Shown piece after piece: positions 14,801 through 28,622 of a DNA stretch of 64,000 nucleotides. The stretch is taken from contig OX030960.1 in NCBI GenBank assembly GCA_943735955.1, positions 5,118,535 to 5,182,534 of the forward strand. Direction: 5' to 3'. A model generated the notes under the pieces. The model ran no database searches. It was given only the letters and a program-made list of their open reading frames with translations, and was not told the origin of the DNA. The first letter of the stretch is position 1. The number at the start of each line of letters is the position of its first letter. The position numbers and the translations under genes are program-made. This DNA is from Piscicola geometra (lineage: Eukaryota > Annelida > Clitellata > Hirudinida > Piscicolidae).

Positions 14801-17796
14801 GTCATACAAGTAATTTAACTGATAAAATCGAAATTGGTGTCAAGATTAATATAAGAGAAGAATTAAAGTCAGACAAAATAATCTCTTCAAGGAATTTCAC
14901 TTCTTCATTCACTGAAGGTGTGCGCGGACAAACAAGCAACAATAACAGAAGCAATGAAAGTGTTGGCATAAACGTGAACGATATTGATAACGAAAATAAC
15001 AGCATCAATGTTTGCTTTTTAAATTCTCAAAGACTTGAAGTGATACCTGAAAATGAATTTTATGAAGATGCTCTGGATAAGATACTAGACGAGAAAGCCG
15101 AAAAAGGAATAAAAGTTGGCTTGAGTAATAAAAAAGAAAATGAAAACAAAGAAAACTTGTTTACAGTTGGTAATAATAATTGTGAAAAAAAATATGATTC
15201 GATAGAGCAGGTTTTTAAAAGAAACTGCAATACTGGAAACATCAACAAAAGCGCCAGTAAAATAAATAAAAATAAAGTAAAAGAAAAATTTATTGATCAA
15301 TCAATGGAAAAAAGTATATTAAGACTTCCAAAAACCAACTCAGTATCAACATTACCAGCCTCTTTCCGAAAAGGAAACCAAATAGCTTTGCGTCCATTCA
15401 CATTGAGCCTCAACAAGACATCCCACCCTTCTTCCTGCCTACCCAAGATCTTACCATTGTCATTACCTGTCTCACCTCAGTCAACTTTTCAAACACCACA
15501 AACCACAAAATCTTGTTTCACTTCTCTTCTTTCTCCTTCTACTTCTTCTTTTTCTTCCGTTTCTCTTCTCAATTCCTTTAGTTTGTCTTCCTATTCACCT
15601 TTGCACAAAGCATCATTTCAGCAAAAAAATACAAATTCTCCCATACTTCCTTTTAAACCTGCCGAATGCTCTGTCAACTCTCTTGTTCTATTCCCAACAC
15701 CACCAGCCACTCCAACACATCAGGTTTCATCATCCTTTCTCACAGTATCGTTTTCATCCACTTTCAAAACTCCCACAACACAAAAAGAATCTATTTTTTG
15801 CTATCACCCTTCTCCATCGCATTCACTCTTTCAACTTCCAAAGTCCCCAACGTCACTTACACCATCAGCTCCATTACCACGTTCATCCCATCCATTATCA
15901 CAACACCTCACTAAACCACGACTAACAACACAACCAACACTACAATCCGCACTGGGAACATCTTTAACTAATCCATTTTTCTCGCGTTCAATCAGCCTAA
16001 ACGAAAACCAACTGAACAAATATTCCAATGTCAACAACAACAAGAATAACAACAACAACAAAAGCAGGTTTTGGTCAATCAGAAGATCTTGGCTTTTCAA
16101 GATTTTCAAAAAGTCGAAAAATAGCTCTTCTGAGTCAAAAAAAAAGAACCAATTGTTTAAGATGTCAAGTAACAATGATCATATTATTAATAATGACAAT
16201 AATCAAAATTTTAAGACAAATATTGAAAATAATGACAAAAAATACTATGAGACCCGTGATAGCAATGATTTTAAGAAAGGTTTTAATAAAAGTGAAAATT
16301 ATAAAATTGCTGTTTGTGATGAAAAAAGTATATTTACTAATAATAACAAGAATAATATTAATGAAAATTATTTAATTGATCTGCTTCCAGAAGAAAAAAG
16401 CTCATTTGAAGTTATTTCTATTGAGAATGAAAATAATAACAAACCTGAAACTAGCAAAGTCGTCAACAACAATATAACCAAAAGAAACATTAATAGATAT
16501 TTCGCAAACTATAATAATATGAACGATAAAAACAATAATACAAATAATTTTAACGGAAATAAAGAAAAAGATATTGACCTTGACATCGAATTAGCCCAAT
16601 TACATCTTCTTGACATGTATACCAACCAATATGACAAAAGCAACAATCACAACACTCGTCACAACAAAAAAAACAACAGCAGTGACGACATCATTATAAA
16701 CATGAACGAAAGTTACAGTAGTAGTTTCGTGAACAACATCAACAACACTCGCACTAACAACAACAGTTTCAGTTTAGGCCACAACTACAGCAACAACATC
16801 AGTTGCACTTTCAGTAACTGCAATGACAACAACCATCTTGACGACAGTTTCACTAGGGTGAATAAACATTTTAACAAACAATCCGTTCTTACATCAACTC
16901 CCAAAAGCAATAAATGTAACGAAAATTCAAATAAAACCCCTGATAGAGTCTGCAATAATAGAAACAAAAATGTTGAAGGATATACCCAGAGCAACAACAA
17001 CAACAACAGTGCCCTCAGCAATAGCTTTCATGGAAACGAGCAATTTAACAATTTGTTCAAACCTGATTTGAGCAACTACCACAAATCTAACATAGACTTC
17101 CGTTTCCCAACCGCACCAACAACACCATCAACACCTAAACCTTTCAAGGCGACAACACAATCTACATTCACAACACCAACAGCTCCTAAACGAAGATTAA
17201 ACGATCTTTTTTTTTCTCAAAAGCATTCAAGCTCACTGAATAACTCTAGTCCTAAACCTCTGAAAGACCAGCTCACTCGCTTTCCTGTAACACTAGACTG
17301 TAGCTCTGTTAATGATTGCCCGAATAAGAATAATTATTTTCTTCAAAGCTATTCTGTCCAGGATGATAATGTCTATTTTTTGAGCAATAATAATTCAAAT
17401 AGAACACGATCAAATACTAATGGCAGCATTTCCAGTGTCAGTAACAACCTCAACAATAAAAATCAAAACAGTTACAACAACACCAATAATCTGGGATACA
17501 GAAGAGATAATAGACTCAACTTGATTAACACGACTAAGATTATCGATCGAGAAGTAACATCTAAAAATGGCATTGATGAACGAGAAAACAATGGTTATAA
17601 TAATAAAAACAACTTTAACAAAAATATAGAAACTAAAAATTATAAAAGCAATAAAAACCATGAAAATAATTTTTATAATAAAAATAAAAACATTAGAAGT
17701 TTGATGAGGGATAGCGATGAAGAGAGTGGTGTTGCTTCTGTTGCTAATGTTACTTGCTACAAGGTCAAAGGATCTTCCAAAAAAAGTATTTTTTAA
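8866..17796 (+). CDS. Kinesin-like protein with degenerate motor, KIF26/VAB-8/Costal-2 type, Asn-rich tail
   Basis: Eight exons join in phase to about 2155 residues: 8866-9272, 10386-10680, 10817-11164, 11277-11361, 11572-11946, 12497-12731, 12963-13239, 13351-17796. From about residue 235 the protein follows a kinesin motor: TRVFIHLQQ resembles strand b1, KKIITLHSYN is the next strand, RTFGFDRIFES matches the family's FxFDxVF signature, and WIDGCLDLLWAFVHGRPACFVY sits where the helix and strand before the P-loop lie. At the P-loop itself the sequence is CDDGENSAGCP, so the GxxxxGKT/S nucleotide motif is missing, as is the switch II DLxGxE signature; NSRVYRLLLKYL may be a remnant of switch I. 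KIF26, VAB-8 and Costal-2 are known degenerate, long-tailed kinesins that scaffold signalling or axon guidance. The last exon (1482 codons) is low-complexity Asn/Ser/Thr-rich with TP and SP runs. Family placement is inference; exon chaining is more secure. The start follows an AT-rich leader. Confidence 0.55.
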
Positions 17797-18026
17797 TTAT
17801 TTATTTTTTTTGCCAAATTGTGGAAATAAATTTCAAGAAAAATTTTAACATAGTCTATTTATATTTTCAAATATATATATAATATTAAACATATATAATA
17901 AATTTAATTTCTTTTAATTTATAAATCTTTTTTATTTAACCTTCTTTATACTTCTATCGTTTTTATTCCCCACATTTTTCATACTTTTCGATCTTTCTTC
18001 ACCCTCCTTCATCATCTTTTACCCAG

Positions 18027-18133
18027 ATAAAGGTCATGAAATGATGAGTTACTACAGTTTTGCAAGAGTGTCATCGTCATCCGAATGTGGTGCTGATGAT
18101 GATTATGAAAGTCTTAATAAATATCGACAATAA
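18027..18133 (+). CDS. Possible alternative terminal exon of the kinesin-like gene
   Basis: After a pyrimidine-rich tract ending TTTTACCCAG, an open stretch begins in phase 1 (D-K-G-H-E-M-M-S-Y-Y-S-F...) and ends SLNKYRQ-stop. A splice from a phase-1 donor near the end of the large exon, for instance after MRDSDEES at about 17730, would remove the intronic end of that exon and give this tail instead of KGSSKKSIF. The composition (Ser, acidic residues, no homopolymers) is more protein-like than its surroundings. Whether it is used cannot be judged without RNA data. Confidence 0.35.
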
Positions 18134-19360
18134 TAAGTTGTAAAATTTAATTTTAAACGTACAATAGTGTTTTCACATATTTTTTATACTAGATTTTATT
18201 ATTTATTTATCTTTATTTTGTTATAATTTCAACTTTTTGGAGTTGGTAAATTTACATTTATATTTACATGTTATCATAGCTTTCAAAATCCAAAATACTC
18301 AATGTATTTAACTTTTTTTAGAAATTTGACGTTATGGTATTTTTGCTAATTTGAGTGTATTGCAATTATTTTTCAGTCATCATTCATACTTTTAATTTTT
18401 TTCTCCATTTAATAAAACAATATTGTATTAATTGGTATTTAATAATATTTTTTCATACATGTGTTAACAAATTGGCTTAATCTAATTTTAATTTTTTTCA
18501 AAAAAAATTAATTCGGAAAGTTTAAGAAAAATAAAACCATGATTGATTAGGCAGTAGGTTAGTAGAAGCAGGTAATACATTCTAAAAGCCGTGTTGCTAG
18601 GCCTCTGAAGGCTATTAACTTAACATAAAAACGCTCAAATGTACTTAAAATGAAATTAAAACAATATTTTATTATATAATAAAAATATATAATTAGATTT
18701 TAATACACTTTTTAAAAGACCGTTTTTGGGATATTTATTCATGTAGGCTTTATTCTTTCAAAAAACACAGTGTTTTTTTTCCATTATTTCCATTTTAAAC
18801 ATTTTTTAGTATATTGGAAGTAGTTTTTTGGGTTTTTTTAATATTTTACTAAAAGAAGATCACCTTTAACACCACCATGTCTCAATATATTGTTTTACAA
18901 AATAAACATTCCATCAAAAATAAACGGAAAAATTATACAAATATGAAATATTTGTGTTTGCATTTCCATGTCTATACTTCAACTCTAAAAAATAATCAAA
19001 TAGCCACAAAACTATTCGTTCAACATTTTTCGAATATTTTTTCAAATGATTTCTATATCTTAAAACTTTTGTCTTTTCCATTTCACAAACTACTACAGAC
19101 TACTACATTTTTCCTATAGAGTGTTTCTAACCCACTCTTTCATAACTCCCCCAATAACCTTCTTAACAGCTAGTAAAGTTCTAAATTATTTTGTCAGTAG
19201 TGCAGCGTCAGTTATTATTGATGCTGTTTGAACATGCTGATTCCGTTGTTTCCAAGATCTTCAAATTCATCATCATTATTTTCATAATCGAGATTACTAT
19301 CACCAGTCATTTCAAATTTGTCATAATCTTTATATTCATCAGTCTTTTCATGGTCATCAT

Positions 19361-19400
<40 letters not shown>

Positions 19401-21830
19401 GTCATCATCATCCTCATCCTCATCCTCTTCATCATCATCATCATAGGTACAACTTTCTGCTTGCTTCGCTTTGTTTGCTAATTCGTTCTTTCATTGAAGT
19501 TTTAAAAAACGTTGTTACATGTTTTTTAACTCATTGAGATTATTGAAACTTTTCATTGATGGAAATACCATAGTACAGTTTATTTACATTTTAAAAAGAT
19601 TAAAACTCAAAAACATTGAGGTCTCACAGTAAAACATAACTTACATACTACATGGATAAGTTTTAGTCTAAAAACATGCAGTATTTATATAATGAAAGTA
19701 CTTATTCATAAAAAATAGTAAAAAGTTGATTCGAGTTTAAATCTTATGAAATAACAATTATTAACAATTACGGTCAATATTTAACAAGAATCCACAAATA
19801 CTTTTTCGAAAATGTACTTCAAAAAACATGTACAAAAATTGTAATAAATATTTTAGATAGAAAACAAAATATTTTTATAATGTCATTTTTATTTTCAGTT
19901 TCAAACTGTCAGCTTTTTAAAATGAATATATAAAGTTGAAAGCAGTAGTCTCTTAACGCTAATAATACCTTTGAAAAAATCATCAGCAACTTTGAAAAAA
20001 AAATCAATTATATAAATTTATATCTGAATTATTTTTAAAATTCAAAAATAGACAAAAAAGTAATTATTTTAATTCAAATAATAAAAAAACAATTCAAACA
20101 ATCAAAAACAATTTTAATATAACGAAAACAGAAGTTTAATAGACGAGAAGCCATTAAAATGTTTAAATTCATCATCAAATTAAATATATAGATAACTTTA
20201 TTAATTTTATAACTGATTTTTCGTCTTTTTTCAAATTTCAATTACTTTACAATTGAAGTCCTGTAAGCTATAAAATGTTTACACCCTTGGAAAAGTTAGT
20301 AGGAATTAAAGACAGTAACAGAAATTCCGCTGGACAGTTTAATGTTTTTTTTATTAGCGTATGCATTTTTAATGATACAAAATCCGTTATAAGCTCTTAA
20401 AAACATTGATATTAACAATATAAATTTTTTTTAATATTCTAATAAAATAAAGGCTTGTAAGTATTAGTAATGACGGTATTAGTAGCAGTGGAATAATAAT
20501 ATTTCTAAAAAAACAGCAATACTAATATTTAGTAACTTAATGAAAAATAAGTGAGATTTATGAACAAAAAACTTTTATGATGTCATTACTTGAGCCACGC
20601 GTTCATTTATAAAAATTGAAAACTACTATATTAGCAAATTATTTTTCAGAAACAGGCTTTATGTTCTGAAGATCTATAAATGTTTAAAAGGAATTTTGAA
20701 ATAATTTTCATTTATATCTACAAATTTAATGAGGGCTTGGAAGATTAAAATTTTCAAATGCGCAAGTAAATTGTAAAAAGCAAGCAAAAAAATCAATGAT
20801 TAGATGCTAAAAAATAATAAAATAATTAACACACAAGTTTTTTTAATGCTTGATAAATAAAGTTATTTTATAATGAATGTGTTTTTACATTTTAAATACA
20901 TATAACGGAACAATATTCCAGGTCAAATCTTGTTTAAATGATCAAATAAAAGCACATAAATGAAAAAATTCTATTAATAAATTAATATATGGCATACATT
21001 AACAAATAAACGTTAATTTTTACATATTTGACAATGTAAGAAAACAATTTTTGTAAAAATTTGTAAAAAAGCAATGAAATAAAGTTTTTTCAGAATAGTG
21101 GTCATGTAAGATTTTAAATAAAAATATGTAAAATATTATTTTATGAAAATTAATACATCTGTATACTATTTTTTGATTTACTGGTTCAAAAACTCTTAGA
21201 TTTCATAGAACAACTTTTTAGTTTATTCTGCTACAAATATGGCTATGAACTTCATAATTAAGTTAATTTTAAGAATGTAATATTTCAAAAGGCTTTCAAA
21301 TTTATATTTTTCCCACACATTTTCAATAATAGGAAAAACATCTGAAAACGTGGTAAATATAAATTTCGGTTTTATATTCTGTGACTTGATTTATTAATCA
21401 TTTTACGCTCAAAAAAGAATGATTTAAATATTTACCATATTTCCGTAGCTAAAACGATTAGTGCATAACTAACGAATTATCAGAAACCTTTACCAAATTG
21501 TTTGTGTCTGTATGGAATAGAATAACAGTCTAACAATCAAGAAATGGTTTTTCAATATTTTCATCAAAAAAAAGTTTTAAATTTGTTTTTCAGCAAATTC
21601 TAATGAAAAAATATATATTTGATCTCTGCCTTAAATCATTTATCCCTTTCGTTATGATGTTGAATTTTTAAAAAATTGTTTATTACTTTAGAAAATATTT
21701 CATTCACACCTTTTATCTCCACTCAATTTTATTATTTATAATTCTAAAACTTATTTTTTGCAAATGTCGATTCTTTATTATTCTTTAACTTATCAAAAGT
21801 TTTTAAAACTTTAAATTTTATACACATTCC
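18134..21830. other. Region between two convergent genes
   Basis: This lies between the 3' ends of the plus-strand kinesin-like gene and the minus-strand SOCS gene and should hold both 3' UTRs. It is very AT-rich with no exon I can support, apart from a minus-strand acidic open stretch at 19215-19490 (listed separately). I looked on the minus strand for a SOCS box exon that would complete the neighbouring gene and did not find one. Confidence 0.55.
19215..19490 (-). other. Acidic open stretch, possible orphan exon
   Basis: The minus strand is open for about 90 codons and reads K-N-E-L-A-N-K-A-K-Q-A-E-S-C-T-Y, then a long Asp/Glu tract, then HEKTDEYKDYDKFEMTG and SNLDYENNDDEFEDLG, ending TAA TAA. 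The non-repeat parts look like disordered acidic protein rather than pure (GAT)n drift. There is no start codon, so if real it is a 3' exon of an unidentified minus-strand transcript. The plus-strand frame here (poly-Ile) is a shadow. It may equally be a decaying microsatellite. Confidence 0.25.
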
Positions 21831-24800
21831 TCAAAGCTTTCTACAAACGGGATGCAGTAGTTGTACAGGTGTAGGCGCCGCTTCATTGTAAGGTGCTCCA
21901 GAAACACTACCTACACTGGGTCCTCTGAGATAATACAGGCTTTCCCCGGCCCTCGATCGCTTAACGGCTTCTTCGATGAAATCAATGATGGAAGAAGAAC
22001 TTCCAGGGTCGATTGTGGCTGCTGACGTGGAAGATGACAACATGCGCTGTGAATAAAAACTGAAGACGCCTGGCGGGATGGTTGTAGTCGAAGATTTAGA
22101 TTTATATTAAATTATGAGATTATCTGTTTGAATCGAGCTGCAAGAATCGATTTGCAATATAAATCGATGGTTTTAGGTGCAAAATTATTCTTACTTTTTT
22201 CCCATACAACTAAGTTAAATGCTTTAAGAAATAATTTATTCAGCTTTAAATTAAATAAAACTAAATTGCGGTTATATTATTTAGAAATTAAAAAGCTGTT
22301 TTTATAACGGATGGTAGACCATGAAATACCACTGTAACAATTCATTATGATGAAACTCTTAGTTTTCATTTTATTAAAGAGAAAAATTGGTTTTTGAATT
22401 AATTATTAAAACAATTAGAATATCAGTGGCGCACCTCTGAGAGTTTTACTCACCTCCAACAACTTCGATGCGGGTGTGGTGAGTTTTGCCCAGGGACCGA
22501 AAACTGACGCTGAGAATGTAGCGATCATCGGAACTGTCTCGAACCAAAAAACTTCCATCAGTTGTATTTGCAAGTTTCAACTCCGCTTCTTCAAAATTCA
22601 TCGAGCCCCAGTACCACTCTTTCTGTTGAGAGTAAACATTTCGTGGATAATTACTTTTGAGATGAAAATGATTGGAATAAAGATAAATTAATACATTCTT
22701 AAATCTCTAGAATTGAAACGACTAGAAAAGAAAAACATAAATAATTTATCCTATAAAGGAGTTTATGAATTAGAGGAAACAGTATTTTTAGAATGAAGCT
22801 TTTGTGGGCGTGGGAGAAATTGGATATATTATAGGACGGCAAGTAAGTATAATGGAAAATTCTTAAGCAACAATGGTACGATTTTTGGAAAGAATGAATG
22901 GAATTCGTGAATGGGAGGAAGTAGTCAAAAGTAGGAAAAACTGAAGAGTGAAAGGAGTGGGAGATTCTTTTGTGGGATAAAAATAGGAAAGCGATGATAA
23001 CTGTGGGAATAGAAGCCAATGTAGGGGATGAAAAGTAAAAAAAAGTACATACTTTTAACAGTAAATAGCATTCTAAGGTTTTATGGATAAAAATAACACT
23101 AAAACATATTAAATTCACACCTCTTTAAACATTAATCTTCAGTCTGAAATATATTAATCATTAAAATGGCATAATTACCGGTTTAATTACAAAAATATAT
23201 CTTTAAAATAATTAGAAAATGAAATGCACTTAGTTAAGTTTGTACTGACTGTGTGTGGTGTGAGTCATAAGTTTCAAGCAAACAAGATCCAGAAAAATAG
23301 ATGATAAAGATTATATTTATTGGTAATACTGTTTGTTTTAATTAGGATCATTGTGGTGATTATGATGTTGGTAGTTGTATGGATTTTTCCCCAAAAATGA
23401 GTAAAAACTTATTGATGAGAATTTTAAAATAAAGAATATTGATATTTCAAGTTAGTGAAATTTAATTAAAAAGTATTAATAAATTTTTTTAAAAGGATTT
23501 TATAATAATTCTTAAAGTGCGTTCAGTTTATGTAAGAAACGCAGATACTTAAAACCTAATTTTTTTACGGATGCGGATAGACTGAACAAACACTCACATT
23601 CTTGAGAAGTTGCAGGCTCTTGTAGAGCTTGATGTTGTTGTTGTCTTCCTTGTTTTTGTTGGCGTTGGAATTGTGGTTGTTGGTGAGTGTGTTGTTGTCT
23701 GAGTCGCATGGTTTATTAGTACTTTTATCTCCTAAACTGTAGTTTTTATTCTTGTTATTCTCATTGACATCATTAACGTTATCTTTGTTAGTATTTCTAG
23801 TAATATCGTTCATTCTGTTTTTTCCAACGTAACTTTTAAAGTTGTTGGCTTTAGAAAAACCGTTTCGAGATTCTGAAAAAAAATTATTCCTTGATGTGTA
23901 TTAGCTTAGAATTTATAAAAAATTATACAAGTTGAAAAAGATACAAAGTCAGGGATTTTTCCAGCAATGTAAAAATTAGAAAAACAATTAATTACTAGCG
24001 TTTTTGTACTAATATTTTATATATTAATGTTTTTTTACTGAATAATTACTATTAACAATGTATGCGCCTTATAAGATAATAATGTCATAACTGTATAATA
24101 AATAGGATATAATATAATACTGGATCAATGGCGTTAAACTGAATAATCTCTTAAAAAATAATTTTATAAGAGATAAATTCTTTTATAATGATTAATAGTT
24201 AATTGGAGGTTTGCATCTTAATGAATCTAACACACTCTACAACTTTCTGAGACCTTGACTCATCTCTTGACTTTTTGTTTTGCATTCACAATCACTCCAT
24301 TTATTATGATAATTTTTGGGGAAATTTTGTTTTATATGAACTGTTTTAATTTTTTTCTTATAAGGGTCTAGTAGTATTTTATTTTAAAACATTTTTTTCT
24401 GATTTTTTATTTCCCATTTTTTATTTTTTATAACCATTTTATTTTATGCTTTTTTAACACTTTTATTCTATACTTTTTTACGGATATTCAACTTTAAATC
24501 CATTCAACTATCTTTTAAGGTTTATACAACAATTCAAAACAATTGTATAACTAATTTGTCTATTTTAATAAGTTTTAGTTATAAAATAGTTTTATCGAAA
24601 AAAGGCGTATAAAATTGTATGAAAATACAAAGTGAATTTGTATAAATGATTATCTTCTTTTAAATAAAGTGATGACCTACAGTAGTTTATCATTAATTTT
24701 TAAGTTTTACATTTTTTCATTAAAATTTTTTAAAACTACCGTTTAGAATTTTGCAAAAGTTATCATTGAAAATAAAATATTCCACCTTGAGTTTTCAGAA

Positions 24801-27800
24801 AAACTAGAAATAAAAAACTACCTTGAATAATAACCCAACAATCCTTCTCTCAACAAATACTACTTACAAGAAATAAATCAGTCTTTTGAGCAAACCTATT
24901 TTAAAAGGCTTCTTTGTAGTGAAAGTATGATTTTTTCAAAGATAGTTTCAAGATCACAGTGAAAGTTGTTAATTTATATGTTCAAATGTTGAAAAATGTG
25001 AACGTGCTTACTTATTTGAAAGAAAATATAATTGAAAGATTTTTTTCTAAATTTTTAAAAACAAAAAAAGGTAGGGATTCTAATTACAGGCACATGTAGT
25101 AGTTTTTTTTACTACCTTAATAGATTATCAGTCAGAAAAACGTCATTTTAATTAAAGATGCCATAATAACTTCGAGATTCTTTATAAATATCATTAAAAT
25201 AATTTTTTCTCACCTAGCTTAGAAGTGGTTTCCTCTATAATCTCCTTGTCAGGAACGCTTCTCTGATTACTCAAGGCATTCAACTCATCCTTGATAAAGC
25301 TTTTCTCGGTGGTTCTACTGCTCCTGAACGTATTGTACTTGCTGCTAAGGCTGTTGTTCCTAGTGATTTTTTGTAGCTTATTATTCATAAAGTTATTGTT
25401 GTTGTCGACTTCGTCTAGAAAAACATCATCAATGTCTTCATCGTCGCCCTTCTCTTCACTAAAATCTGCACCATCTCCATTTTCTCCGATTACTCCACTA
25501 TTCCTCTCTTCGTAACTACCCTTCTGGAACGGGTATTTGAGGTTTGAATTGCCAGTCTTGTGATACTGCTGGCATGGTACTAAAAATGCTGGTGTATAGG
25601 AGATTTGTCTTTGATGAAGATGAGGGTACTGCTGCTGTTGTTTTTGTAGATGTTGTTGTTTTCGTGATTGAAAGCATCTGTTGGATAATTTATAGTGTAC
25701 AAATTTAGCGTAGACACACAATGCAAAAAATGCGGTTTTGTGATTTAGAATTATATAAACAATTTTTGTTTTTTCAGATCTTTGCACTTTTATCTTCTTC
25801 ACAGCATAACCTACATAGATAGAAAAGTTTTTATTCCTCTTTTTCATAGTGAATAATACGTATAACTTTATATTATCTTTTTGATTTATCAAGGACAAGT
25901 GATTCAAATTTAATTTAACAATTTTTACAATAATATTATACTTATCTCAGTACTAATGAATGATTGCATATTCCTAAATATATTTTGAAATTTAACTAGT
26001 TTTAAAATATTCGTCTCATTAAAAATAAAACAAATTTCCACAAACTAACCTATACTCCGCGTCAACAATGTTGAAGTTGTGTAGTGATTTGTTGGCGCGG
26101 TGATCATGATAATAGTCAGAGAGGTTGCATACTTTTTTAATGCACTTTTTGTAACATTTGGTGGCAGGAGAAAGAGAGAAGCGAGAAGCCTTGAGATTGG
26201 TGGGCTGATCAGTAAGGCAAGTGCATGGAGGACACTCCGGACAACTTTCCCTCGTGAAGTATTCTCCGTGAGAGGGTCTGGGACGGTGAGTAGATGCTGA
26301 GCGTTTGATGACTTTCATGAAGCCTGGAGGATTTGCATGGTGCTTCGGAGAGGCTTGCGCACTTTGCGGAAGCATTTTGTATTGATAGTGTTCACTTTCT
26401 GGCTGTCTTTTGCACATTGGACAGTCCGCGTCAAAAGGCTTAGTGGTTTTGTTTTTACCGAAGAAAAAGTTAAAGAAGCTTAATTTTTCTTTTATTGGAC
26501 TTTCTTTTTTACCTTCACAAAAACTCCGGTAGTTATTATCAGCATACAAATCATTATGATTTGGTCTACTGAATTCCCCTCCACAAATCGATCTGGTCAT
26601 TTGGTTGTCAGATCTCCAGTTCATCCAGTTCGAACTCAAAGTATTCAAAAGACGACTAGAAAAGCTAAAGTTTTTAGATCTGTTTTTTTCGTCGGTTTCA
26701 TGTACACATTGGTGAGGTCTTCTCAAAGGGATGCCTAAGCTTTTGGCCTCTCTCATTAAATCATCCCAGTTCATATGTGTGACTTCATCTTCTACGGCTA
26801 TGTTGCTGATCGAGAATTTGTTTCTTTTCCAAAAGCTGTACTTGATTTCTTTTTCTATGAATTGATTCTCGTTCCCTCCATCTCCGTACTCGCACAAGTT
26901 TGAAACGAATCTGCCATGATACAAAGGGTTTTGAGAGTTTTTGTGAGCATCCGCATCGAAAGGAGCGTGAATTAGAGCAGTGGTGGTGATGTTGGTTTTG
27001 CTGACTTTATTGTTTTTTCGCAAAGTCCCCAGATTTGCTAAAGTTTGATATTTTTCTTTTCCAAGTTTGACTTCATATGAAGTATCCATTGCTCCATTAC
27101 TCAGTTGCACTACAGATTGTTTGCGGTCTAGACTTTGATAACACATGATCCTTTCATCGGGCTTGAGTTCTTTAAGGTTTTCAGTTAGGCTAGGAGATTG
27201 TTGACCCTCTGGCGCTCTTCTTTTTTCTAAATCAAAACTTTGAAACTTTTTAATGGTTCCGTTTGTTGGTTTGTCATCTGTTTTACTTGTCATTGGACCA
27301 TCGACGTAATCTTCTTTAGCAGGTTCTTCATGCCCTTTCTGGGATTTTATGCTTTTCTTGAGAGCTTCATTTATCGAATCAACAACAAATTTTCTAGAAT
27401 TAGAATCGAATTGCAGCTTTTTGTCTTCAAATTTATCATTTTTTGCACCGATTTCTTTAACATTCGGATTCATACTTTTAACTGAGCCATTCTCAACCAG
27501 AACTGTGAATGTAACTTCCAAAACCTGTTTTTCGTCTTTTTCTTTAGACATTGTGGCAAGATCTTTTTCATTTCTACCGTTTTTATCAAAATTTGGAAAA
27601 ATTCCATCGACATCTCCATCGGAAGGAGTCTTAGCTGGTGCCTTGAAAAGTCGTTTGGACTGTTGGGAGTTTCTTTTGGTTTTGAAGTTGGAGGGATTAG
27701 AAACATTCTCTGGACAAGACTCTTCAGATTTTTTAGATCTTCTCGTTAATCTTGGTGGAGAAACTTTGACGTAGTTGACGTCATAGGAGAGCGATGTGTA

Positions 27801-28622
27801 TTCTTGCGAAGAATTATTGTTTTGGTTGTCACTGCTTGTTACCGGTAATGATGCAATAGTGTTGGCGTTGTTTATGTCGTTTTTAATTGCATCGTTAGTT
27901 TTAACTTCATTGGCACTAGTGTTCGAGTTACTTTTGTGTTTGGAGCCATCGACATGTTTTATATTTTTGTTTTTTAAGTTACCATTCATATGACTAAAAT
28001 TATTGTTTGTATCTTTAGGGAGTTGCTGGATTGGCCTAATGCATGCAGTATTGCTGTTTTTGTTGCTATCATTCATACCAGGTTTGATTTTGTTGGTGTT
28101 GAGTTTTTCATCATTACTAAAAACATTGCTACTTTCACTCGTGTCATTTGCTGATTCCTTGACCTTTTTGATCAACCCATCAACACATGCTGCATCTAAC
28201 TTCTCACACAATGAATCTTTTTTCTCTTCTTTAACGATTTTCTCTGATTCTTTTATTTCTTCATTTCCAATTTTGAATTTTTTTTCAATTTCTATTTTCA
28301 TTCTTTCTTCATTAAAGTTTGTTTTATTGCCTGGAACGTTTCCGCTAGTAAATGTATAGACACTGGCGTCGCTTTTTCTCCTTGAATGTTTCGATGCATT
28401 TTTACTCTTCTCCTGAGGAATTTTTCTATCCTTACCCTTGTCTGTACTTTTCAGGCCAATCGGTGCCGCCTTAGAACCTCCATTAGGAATGCTTGTGTTT
28501 TTGTGAAGAACAGGAGTTTTTAAGTAATTGTTTTGGTTGTTTTCGAGTCTTAAAGACGCTTGCTTGAGGATGTCTCTTTTAGGAGAACCGCACGAGCAGC
28601 GGTCCAAGTTTGGGTATGACAT
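21831..28622 (-). CDS. SOCS6/7-like SH2-domain protein, SOCS box not found
   Basis: Five exons join in phase to about 1239 residues (5' to 3'): 28622-26050, 25677-25214, 23872-23598, 22622-22454, 22069-21831. The C-terminal two exons encode an SH2 domain starting near residue 1105: KEWYWGSMNFEEAELKL, then DGSFLVRDSSDDRYILSV with the phosphotyrosine-binding Arg at about 1132, then GKTHHTRIEV, then GVFSFYSQ, IIDFIEEAVKRS and TPVQLLHPVCR. The WYWG, FLVRDSSDxRYILS, THHTR and TPVQLL strings are typical of SOCS6 and SOCS7, adaptors that recruit Cullin-5 ubiquitin ligase to phosphotyrosine targets. The long N-terminus begins MSYPNLDRCSCGSPKRD, has a Cys-rich patch near residues 735-830, and Asn/Gln runs downstream; SOCS6/7 also have long, poorly conserved N-termini. 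The frame stops at PVCRKL, where relatives enter the SOCS box. In the +1 frame the next residues read KALRNVYKI before a stop. Confidence 0.85.

Noticed and set aside
13426..17796. Many antisense and shifted frames inside the large Asn-rich exon
   Set aside because: They are shadows of a long AT-rich coding exon; Leu- and Phe-rich translations mirror AAY/AAR codons.
19191..19481. Plus-strand poly-Ile frame
   Set aside because: It is translation of an ATC repeat; the minus-strand acidic reading is the more plausible one.
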